From: an uncultured Porphyromonadaceae bacterium
GTDB taxonomy: Bacteria; Bacteroidota; Bacteroidia; Bacteroidales; Muribaculaceae
Reading direction: 5' to 3'
Assembly (NCBI GenBank): GCA_947174155.1
Contig: CAMWHX010000051.1
Location: 1 to 7,004, forward strand
DNA length: 7,004 nucleotides
Of the stretch, positions 1-5,018 are shown piece after piece. Below the pieces are notes generated by a model, which was not told where the DNA came from, made no database searches, and saw nothing but the letters and a program-made list of their open reading frames with translations. A program made the position numbers and the translations under genes. Every line of letters starts with the position of its first letter. Position 1 is the first letter of the stretch.

Positions 1-984
1 GGGGCTCGGAGATGTGTAAACGAGACAGAAACGGGGGAGGGCCATCAGCTGGACGTCACAGCGGCGGTCTTCAAGGGTCTCCTCGCAGCGGCCGACGCGC
101 AGGCCTCGCGCCTCGAGGGCATCGCGGGTCTCCTTAATGGCCTTCGAGGGGGTGTTGTTGTCTTTGGAAAGGTGACACAGGAAGATGTGGCTGAGCGAGG
201 GGCGCCAGACTTCGGCGAGAAACTTGGCGGTGTCGCGATTGTCCATGTGGCCGTTCTCGGTGACGATACGCGCTTTCAGATACTCGGGATAGCGCCCGTC
301 TCGTAGCATGACTGCGTCGTAGTTGGACTCCATCACGAGGTAATTGGCCTCGCTGATATAGTGGCGGGCGCGGTCGCTGACCTTGCCGAGGTCTGTGGCG
401 ATGACAAAGTGTCGGGAGTCAAACTCTACGGAGAATCCCATGTTGTCAGTGCCGTCATGAGGCACCTCAAAGGCTGTGATTTTGAAGTCAAAGACTTTGA
501 ATGGAATCTCCTTGAAGATAGGTACGTGATACTCTGTGATACGCTTCGATATAGAGTGACGTCTGAGCAGGCCGTTGAGCACGCGGTTGGTGCAGAGAAG
601 TTTCAGATGACGGTGTGTGCGAAGCAGGCTGTATGCGTAGCGCACGTGATCCCCATGATCATGTGTGAGGAGGATTGCCTTAACATGCTTCATGTTGATG
701 CCCGCAGAGGCCAGTCCGGCTTCCACTACATCTCCCCTGACACCGGCGTCAATCAGAACTCCCCCGTGGCTCGTGCCCAGGTATGAGCAGTTGCCACTCG
801 ATCCGGATCCGAACGATAGATAATACAGCAACTTGTCGGCAGCATTCCCAGCTGTCGACTTACTCTTTGCACCCTCCTTCGGTTTCACCTGTTTCTCCGT
901 CTCCCGGTCGGCAAACTGCGCGTCAGCGCTCCACTCTTCGAAGGGGAGCATCGGGTGATTGTCGAAAACTATCTTGCGCTTCAT
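1..984 (-). CDS. YycJ/WalJ-like MBL-fold metallohydrolase (3' end beyond window)
   Basis: Predicted cytoplasmic metal-dependent hydrolase of the metallo-beta-lactamase fold, YycJ/WalJ branch. 328 codons are open from the ATG to the left edge with no stop, so the C-terminus is missing. The core starts near residue 55 with LSFGSGSSGNC (56-66), followed by the metal-binding motif HDHGDH at 108-113. Further likely metal ligands or active-site residues are H176 (VPHDGTDN), D198 (IATDLG), H246 (NGHMDN) and H271 (CHLSKDNN). This full set suggests an active two-metal enzyme. The substrate is not evident; WalJ relatives are linked to DNA or phosphodiester processing, which I do not claim here. The start is set by an ATGA overlap with the stop of the upstream methyltransferase, which implies translational coupling; no separate ribosome-binding site is visible. 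About 50 residues, charged and probably disordered, precede the conserved core. Relatives I know of usually begin close to the LSFGSGSSGN segment. Confidence 0.87.
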   Translation of the reverse strand, partial: MKRKIVFDNHPMLPFEEWSADAQFADRETEKQVKPKEGAKSKSTAGNAADKLLYYLSFGSGSSGNCSYLGTSHGGVLIDAGVRGDVVEAGLASAGINMKHVKAILLTHDHGDHVRYAYSLLRTHRHLKLLCTNRVLNGLLRRHSISKRITEYHVPIFKEIPFKVFDFKITAFEVPHDGTDNMGFSVEFDSRHFVIATDLGKVSDRARHYISEANYLVMESNYDAVMLRDGRYPEYLKARIVTENGHMDNRDTAKFLAEVWRPSLSHIFLCHLSKDNNTPSKAIKETRDALEARGLRVGRCEETLEDRRCDVQLMALPRFCLVYTSPSP

Positions 985-1703
985 CGTCCCGGGCGGTAAA
1001 TTAGGAATATGGCCGGGCGCTTGTCATAGTCATACTTGCGTTTGCGCCACTCCGACACCGGGAGGGTAAGGATACTCTCACGCTCCGGGTCGGTGACGTC
1101 GCAGGCCACACACATCAGGGTGTCGGGACGCAGGGTTCGCGCCATGAGATCGACCATCTTATTGTTGCGATAGGGTGTCTCGATGAATATCTGCGTCAGG
1201 TTGCGTCGACCGGATTCCGATTCCAGATTACGCAATGCCTCGCTCTTTCGCGCCGGCTCTACGGGTAGATAACCGTGAAAGATGAATCCCTGACCGTTGA
1301 AGCCGGATCCCATCAACGACATCAATATGCTGGATGGCCCCACCAGAGGTATCACCCTAAGACCCTCACGCTGCGCTATGGACACGACCGATGAGCCGGG
1401 ATCAGCCACAGCCGGACACCCGGCTTCACTCATGACACCGACAGGTTGTCCGCTACGCAAGGGATCGAGCATTGAGGATATCTCCAGGGGTGAGGTGTGG
1501 GTGTTGAGTTCGCGGAAGTCACAGTCATCTATGGGAAACGTCGGGTCACACCGACGCAGGAATCGACGGGCAGTGCGTACGTTTTCCACGACAAAGAAAC
1601 GCAACTGCTTAATTATTTGTATATTATAAGCCGGAATCACATCAGTGAGCGGAGCGTCGCTGATGCCTACGGGTAGAAGATAGAGTGCTGATTCAATATT
1701 CAT
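981..1703 (-). CDS. RsmI-like SAM-dependent methyltransferase (tetrapyrrole methylase fold)
   Basis: 240-residue protein of the tetrapyrrole (corrin/porphyrin) methylase superfamily that includes RsmI, the 16S rRNA C1402 2'-O-methyltransferase. Visible landmarks are the N-terminal LYLLPVGISD (7-16), SEAGCPAVADPG (92-103, equivalent to the GTPAISDPG loop of RsmI), VGPSSILMSLMGSGFNGQ (121-138) and FIETPYRNNKM (173-183, where RsmI has an ES(P/T)HR-type motif). It is shorter than E. coli RsmI (286 aa). The wording matches a second RsmI-type paralogue that Bacteroidota carry besides canonical RsmI, so the RNA target is unassigned and I give no symbol. ATG at 1703 is chosen because LYLLPVG follows at once; a GTG just before it and a TTG at 1721 are in frame but would add residues outside the fold. 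It is the first gene of a leftward operon with the MBL hydrolase, and is probably transcribed from the boxes at 1709-1726. Confidence 0.88.
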   Translation of the reverse strand: MNIESALYLLPVGISDAPLTDVIPAYNIQIIKQLRFFVVENVRTARRFLRRCDPTFPIDDCDFRELNTHTSPLEISSMLDPLRSGQPVGVMSEAGCPAVADPGSSVVSIAQREGLRVIPLVGPSSILMSLMGSGFNGQGFIFHGYLPVEPARKSEALRNLESESGRRNLTQIFIETPYRNNKMVDLMARTLRPDTLMCVACDVTDPERESILTLPVSEWRKRKYDYDKRPAIFLIYRPGR

Positions 1704-1708
1704 CACTA

Positions 1709-1726
1709 CAAAAATACACAAAAATA
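1709..1726 (-). promoter_or_regulatory. Tandem Bacteroidota -7 boxes for the leftward operon
   Basis: On the minus strand, TATTTTTG occurs twice, at 1726-1719 and 1716-1709. Both match the Bacteroidota primary sigma factor -7 consensus TAnnTTTG. No clear -33 TTTG lies 19-21 bp upstream of either box. The distal box would leave a leader of roughly ten bases before the ATG at 1703; the proximal one would start transcription almost at the ATG. Match to the consensus is seen; activity is inferred. Confidence 0.5.
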
Positions 1727-1736
1727 ATTATTTTTG
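1719..1736. repeat. 18-bp perfect palindrome in divergent promoter gap
   Basis: CAAAAATAATTATTTTTG equals its own reverse complement over all 18 bases; symmetry ends at 1718/1737 (A opposite C). It sits near the middle of the 46-bp gap between the divergent methyltransferase genes. Each half carries a -7 box reading outward (TATTTTTG), so it may simply be two back-to-back promoters. It could also be an operator for a dimeric regulator. It contains no G+C stem and is a poor terminator. Confidence 0.75.
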
Positions 1737-1745
1737 CTAATTTTG
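1729..1745 (+). promoter_or_regulatory. Tandem Bacteroidota -7 boxes for rsmF
   Basis: TATTTTTG (1729-1736) and TAATTTTG (1738-1745) both match TAnnTTTG and lie 9 bp apart, immediately before the rsmF ATG at 1750. I see no TTTG at the expected -33 spacing. Only 4 bases separate the proximal box from the start codon, so transcripts would have a very short leader or none. Activity is inferred from the consensus and position. Confidence 0.5.
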
Positions 1746-1749
1746 CCGC

Positions 1750-3240
1750 ATGAATCCTACATCACCCTCTAATCTAACCCCGCTTCCCGAGGGTTTCATA
1801 GCCTCTCTGGATAAGCTTCCGGGTATCGACAAGGAAGCTCTTACTGCCTCTCTCGACACTCCGGGAGCCGTATCCATACGTCTCAATCCGGCCAAACCGA
1901 TGGCCGATGATCCTCTCAATCCTCTATATGACGGTGTGGTCGCCTGGTGCCGTGACGGACGCTACCTGCGCGAGCGCCCGGTATTCACTCTCATGCCGGA
2001 GATGCACGGCGGCGCCTTCTACGTTCAGGATGCCTCGTCGATGATCCACGCGACACTGATGGAGCATATCGTCCGGGCCGAGGGGGAGCGCCCGCTGAGG
2101 GTGCTGGATGTATGTGCGGCTCCCGGCGGAAAGACTACCGCCATGCTCTCCGGACTCCCGGCCGACAGCGTTATGGTCGCCAACGAGTTCTCACCTCAAC
2201 GCGTCAAAGCCTTGGAGGAGAATATAATAAAGTTTGGCTCTCCGAATGTACTGATTACTTGTGGCGACGGAGCCAAATGGGGTGAGGCGGAGGAGTGTTT
2301 CGACGTGGTAGCGGTAGATGCCCCTTGTAGCGGAGAGGGGATGATGCGCAAGGAGGAGGTGGCGCGTAGCCAGTGGTCAGAGGGATTGGTGGAGTCGTGC
2401 GCACGCACACAGCGCGACATTCTTGACGGAGCGGTGCGGGCACTGCGTCCGGGAGGGTGGCTGATATACAGCACCTGCACTTTCAACCTTATCGAGAACG
2501 AACGTATGGTTCGCCGGCTGGTCGATGAGTATGGGCTGCTACCTGCCCTACCCTCACCCGAGATGCTCCTTAGCGATTCGGATCAAGGACCTGCCGCGGG
2601 GTTTGACCCCGAGATTCCGGCACTGCGATTTATGCCTCACATCACCCGCGGGGAGGGTCTCTTTGTCACCATATTGCGTAAGCCTGCCGATGATGACAAC
2701 ACTGTCACCACCTCATCCCGGACCCTTGCGACTGCACTGATGACTCGCGAGAGAGACCGAAAAGGCAAGGACAAGAGGGGGAAAAATGTACCCCCCTCTG
2801 CGAAGGGGAGAAACGCCGGTCCCGATTTGGAGTCGTGTCGCGAGTGGATCACACGCAACGACGGGATGGTTTGGCTCTCGGAGGGGGAGAGTGTGAGAGT
2901 GATGCCAAAGGGTGTTAAGGATATAGCCGAGCGCCTCCCGAAAGGGTTACGCCCGGTGAGGAGCGGTGTCGAGATAGCACGCATCAAGGGGCACGACCTG
3001 ATCCCCTCCCCGGAGCTGGCACTCTCCACACTGCTGGACCGAGAGGCGTTTCCCGTCGTAGACCTCTCACGTGAGGATGCCCTGAGGTATCTGCGCCATG
3101 ATGCGCTTACGCTTCCGACCGATACTCCTCGCGGGATGGTACTCATCACCCACAACGATGTGGCTCTCGGCTGGATGAAGAATATAGGTAATCGCGCCAA
3201 CAACCACTGGCCCGCTCCGTGGCGCATAAGGATGCAATAA
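1750..3240 (+). CDS. rsmF: RsmF-like rRNA cytosine-C5 methyltransferase (NOL1/NOP2/Sun family)
   Basis: 496 residues, close to E. coli RsmF (YebU, 479 aa), which makes m5C1407 in 16S rRNA in the assembled 30S subunit using SAM. The N-terminal RNA-binding part contains SIRLNPAK (42-49) and the conserved YVQDASSM (91-98). The Rossmann methylase core has the SAM-binding motif VLDVCAAPGGKT (118-129), DAPCSGEGMMRK (190-201) with the motif IV cysteine C193, and YSTCTFNLIENE (240-251) with C243, expected to be the nucleophile attacking C6 of cytosine; C193 would assist product release. A basic, low-complexity linker (about 314-357) leads to a C-terminal domain containing PKGLRPVRSGVEIA (397-410) and ending in LGWMKNIGNRANNHWP (473-488), typical of Bacteroidota members. 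LPEGFIASL near the N-terminus supports ATG 1750. It is divergent from the RsmI-like operon. The exact target cytosine is inferred from the family. Confidence 0.92.
   Translation: MNPTSPSNLTPLPEGFIASLDKLPGIDKEALTASLDTPGAVSIRLNPAKPMADDPLNPLYDGVVAWCRDGRYLRERPVFTLMPEMHGGAFYVQDASSMIHATLMEHIVRAEGERPLRVLDVCAAPGGKTTAMLSGLPADSVMVANEFSPQRVKALEENIIKFGSPNVLITCGDGAKWGEAEECFDVVAVDAPCSGEGMMRKEEVARSQWSEGLVESCARTQRDILDGAVRALRPGGWLIYSTCTFNLIENERMVRRLVDEYGLLPALPSPEMLLSDSDQGPAAGFDPEIPALRFMPHITRGEGLFVTILRKPADDDNTVTTSSRTLATALMTRERDRKGKDKRGKNVPPSAKGRNAGPDLESCREWITRNDGMVWLSEGESVRVMPKGVKDIAERLPKGLRPVRSGVEIARIKGHDLIPSPELALSTLLDREAFPVVDLSREDALRYLRHDALTLPTDTPRGMVLITHNDVALGWMKNIGNRANNHWPAPWRIRMQ
2774..2808 (+). other. 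GC-rich hairpin with competing alternative inside rsmF linker
   Basis: AGAGGGGG (2774-2781) pairs perfectly with CCCCCTCT (2792-2799) across a 10-base A-rich loop. The same C-run can instead pair downstream: CCCCT (2793-2797) with AGGGG (2804-2808) across a 6-base loop. The two helices exclude each other. The bases encode the KRGKNVPPSAKG part of the linker between the methylase core and the C-terminal domain. Base pairing is seen; any function is conjecture, since runs of G and C can produce this by chance. Confidence 0.5.
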
Positions 3241-3295
3241 AAACGCCATCTCCCGACGTTATAAATAGAAAGATCATTTAAAAACCGAAAATATA

Positions 3296-3511
3296 ATGCA
3301 GTTTAAGACTAACGCCAAGTGCGGGCACTGCTCGCAGACCATACTCGACAAGATGCGTTCCACATTCCCCGATGCTCAGTGGAGCCTCAATCTGGAGACC
3401 GCCGACAAGGTCTTAGAATGTCACGGCCTCCCGGAAGACGCCGAGCATGCCGCTCAGGTAGAGGCTGCCATCGCCGAGACCGGTTTCCGCGGTTCATGGA
3501 TTCAGCGTTGA
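3296..3511 (+). CDS. Small HMA-like CxxC metal-binding protein
   Basis: 71-residue protein resembling the ferredoxin-like heavy-metal-associated (HMA) domain found in copper chaperones and metal-ATPase N-termini. FKTNAKCGHC (3-12) carries the expected CxxC as C9-G-H-C12 at the end of strand 1. SQTILDKM continues into helix 1, WSLNLETADKVLEC (29-42) would be strands 2-3, and AAIAETGF (57-64) matches the usual second helix and turn. A third cysteine, C42, is present. It would be a soluble cytoplasmic protein binding a soft metal such as Cu(I) or Zn; the metal is not determinable from sequence. No metal transporter or metal regulator is nearby. The start is preceded by an A-rich tract and no Shine-Dalgarno sequence. 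Its 3' end overlaps the proposed tcdA start by 16 bases, suggesting coupled translation. Similar standalone HMA-like proteins occur widely in Bacteroidota, mostly without known function. Confidence 0.8.
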   Translation: MQFKTNAKCGHCSQTILDKMRSTFPDAQWSLNLETADKVLECHGLPEDAEHAAQVEAAIAETGFRGSWIQR

Positions 3512-4251
3512 CCGACTCCACCGCGCAGGAGCACTGGGATGATCGCACCGTCACGCTTATCGGGCGAGAGGGGGCAGGTCGTCTCGTTGCGTCGCGTGTG
3601 CTCGTGGCGGGAGCCGGAGGAGTAGGTGGATATGCCATAGAGATGCTGGCCCGCTCCGGAGTCGGACATATCACCATCATTGATTCTGACGGAGTCGCCC
3701 CCTCCAATATCAACCGGCAGATCATCGCTTTACGCTCCACCGTAGGGAAGCCCAAAACCACGCTCTTCACCGAGAGAATCCGTGATATTAACCCGAGGTG
3801 CAATGTCACGGCTTTGCAGACTTACATCACCCCTGATAATGTCAGTTCGCTCCTGACTGCCGACGGAGGATATGACTTTGTGATCGACGCCATCGACACC
3901 GTAGCACCGAAGTGTGCCCTCATACTGGAATGCCTCAATCGCCGGATACCGGTCATCTCCTCGATGGGAGCCGGCGGGAGAACAGATCCATCGAAGGTGC
4001 GCTACGGAGACCTGTGGGATACACGTGAGGATGGTTTGGCACGGGCCGTGCGTCAACGCCTCAAAAAGGTGGGACGCCGCTTACCGGTCAGGGTCGTATG
4101 CAGCGACGAGGCTCCGAAGGCCTCCGCCGTGGTCGCACTCGATCTCCCCAACAAGCGCTCCTCCTTCGGCACGCTGGCCACCATTCCCTCCCTCTTCGGC
4201 ATCTACCTGGCCTCGCACGTCATCAATCATCTGGCGAAGGTGCATCCCTGA
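3496..4251 (+). CDS. tcdA: tRNA threonylcarbamoyladenosine dehydratase TcdA
   Basis: E1-like (ThiF/MoeB superfamily) ATP-dependent enzyme that cyclises t6A37 of ANN-decoding tRNAs to ct6A. 251 residues against 268 for E. coli TcdA (CsdL/YgdL). Nucleotide-binding GAGGVGGY lies at 39-46, the following acidic strand IIDSD at 61-65, and the adenylation-site NINRQ at 71-75 with the arginine finger R74. DAIDT (131-135) with K139, SSMGAGGRTDPSKVR (155-169) and GDLWDT (171-176) are the family's later landmarks. No catalytic cysteine or ubiquitin-like partner typical of sulfur-transfer E1s is seen, in line with TcdA rather than MoeB/ThiF. ATG 3496 overlaps the end of the HMA gene by 16 bases. A TTG at 3508 would give a TTGA stop-start overlap and a protein four residues shorter; both keep the whole fold. 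It could receive help from a CsdA-type sulfurtransferase as in E. coli, but none is encoded here. Confidence 0.92.
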   Translation: MDSALTDSTAQEHWDDRTVTLIGREGAGRLVASRVLVAGAGGVGGYAIEMLARSGVGHITIIDSDGVAPSNINRQIIALRSTVGKPKTTLFTERIRDINPRCNVTALQTYITPDNVSSLLTADGGYDFVIDAIDTVAPKCALILECLNRRIPVISSMGAGGRTDPSKVRYGDLWDTREDGLARAVRQRLKKVGRRLPVRVVCSDEAPKASAVVALDLPNKRSSFGTLATIPSLFGIYLASHVINHLAKVHP

Positions 4252-4316
4252 ATCGACATATCTTTAACAGGCTTTCCTCTGAGAGCTATTTACCTCACCA
4301 CTCCACAAATACCTCA

Positions 4317-5000
4317 ATGCTTCAACTGCACAATATCTCCAAGTCTTTCGGGTCGTTGAAGGTACTCGATGACGTATCTCTCACCATTCCCGACAGTGCT
4401 GTCACGGCTATTGTCGGCCCCTCGGGTGCCGGCAAGACCACTCTCCTCCAGATAGCGGGCACGCTGGCCCTCCCCGACTCGGGACGTGTGACGTATGACG
4501 GCGTTGAGGTGACTTCACTCAATGACCGGCGACTGTCGGAATTTCGTAACCGGCACATAGGATTCGTCTTTCAGTCTCATCAGCTGTTGCCGGAGTTCAC
4601 GGCGCAGGAGAATGTGGCTCTCCCGGCCATGATAGAGGGCCGGTCGAAATCCATGTCGATGAAGGAGGCCGCCGCTCTTCTGGATGAGTTGGGCCTATCC
4701 GCACGTCTGCGCCACAAGCCGGCAGCCCTCTCCGGCGGCGAACGTCAGCGCGTGGCCATAGCGAGAGCACTGATCAACTCTCCGCGTGTCATCCTGGCCG
4801 ACGAACCGACAGGTGCCCTGGATTCGGCCAACCGCGACGAAATCATGCGCCTTATAGCCACACTGCGTGCCGAGCGGGGTCAGACCTTCGTCATCGTGAC
4901 CCATGACCCGGCTATGGCTGCCACAGCTGATAATATAGTGCGTATGGCCGACGGACGTATCGAAATTCCCTCTCAGGTTTGCACAAACGATGAATTTTAG
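4317..5000 (+). CDS. lolD: LolD-type ABC transporter ATP-binding protein
   Basis: 227-residue ATPase of the LolD/MacB/FtsE class, the usual size for a single nucleotide-binding domain. Walker A GPSGAGKTT spans 34-42, the Q-loop glutamine is Q86 (VFQSHQLLPEFTAQENV, a LolD/MacB-type stretch), the ABC signature LSGGERQ is 138-144, Walker B with the catalytic glutamate is VILADEP (158-164, E163), the D-loop GALDS follows at 166-170, and the switch histidine is H196 in VTHD. All catalytic elements are intact. The role inferred from the family is to power LolC/LolE-type permeases that release lipoproteins from the inner membrane; MacB-like or other substrates remain possible because no permease is encoded in the window. 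ATG 4317 is chosen because LQLHNISKSFG, the normal N-terminus, follows directly; in-frame upstream sequence only reads tcdA out of frame. The 65-bp gap behind tcdA shows no good promoter box. Confidence 0.88.
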   Translation: MLQLHNISKSFGSLKVLDDVSLTIPDSAVTAIVGPSGAGKTTLLQIAGTLALPDSGRVTYDGVEVTSLNDRRLSEFRNRHIGFVFQSHQLLPEFTAQENVALPAMIEGRSKSMSMKEAAALLDELGLSARLRHKPAALSGGERQRVAIARALINSPRVILADEPTGALDSANRDEIMRLIATLRAERGQTFVIVTHDPAMAATADNIVRMADGRIEIPSQVCTNDEF

Positions 5001-5009
5001 GTAACTTCG
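4978..5009 (+). promoter_or_regulatory. Bacteroidota -33/-7 promoter for nnrDE
   Basis: TTTG (4978-4981), 20 bases, then TAACTTCG (5002-5009). The Bacteroidota primary-sigma consensus is TTTG, 19-21 bases, TAnnTTTG, so spacing is exact and the -7 box differs at one position (C for T). The -33 element lies within the last codons of lolD. Transcription would begin a few bases before the ATG at 5019, giving a very short leader. Sequence match is seen; use is inferred. Confidence 0.65.
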
Positions 5010-5018
5010 CACTGTAAT

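Noticed and set aside
361..1004. Rightward open frames at 361-786 and 783-1004
   Set aside because: They lie antisense to the MBL hydrolase, whose minus-strand frame carries conserved metal-binding motifs throughout; the rightward translations show no recognisable domain.
1704..1721. Upstream starts (TTG at 1721, GTG at 1706) for the RsmI-like gene
   Set aside because: They add residues (CIFVV) not belonging to the fold and would use promoter sequence as coding; ATG 1703 places the conserved LYLLPVG at residue 7.
1719..1736. Palindrome as a bidirectional terminator
   Set aside because: It lies between two gene starts, has no GC stem, and its T-runs are better explained as -7 promoter boxes.
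2637..3227. Long leftward open frame of 196 codons within rsmF
   Set aside because: It is antisense to conserved RsmF C-terminal sequence, is rich in S and R as expected of antisense frames in GC-rich DNA, and has no known motif.
3241..3295. Possible promoter or terminator before the HMA-like gene
   Set aside because: The gap is AT-rich and A-rich just before the ATG, but it holds no TAnnTTTG match, and the only inverted repeat (AACGcc with gaCGTT) is short and mismatched.
3319..3495. Upstream in-frame extension of tcdA to 3319
   Set aside because: That stretch is the HMA gene read in another frame; the translation is arginine-rich and unlike any E1 N-terminus.
3296..4251. E1-like enzyme next to a small protein, suggestive of a ubiquitin-like conjugation or anti-phage system
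   Set aside because: The E1-like protein carries the full wording of TcdA (NINRQ, DAIDT, GDLWDT), and the small protein is HMA-like with CxxC and ends in WIQR rather than a diglycine tail. No E2-like or JAB protease gene is present.
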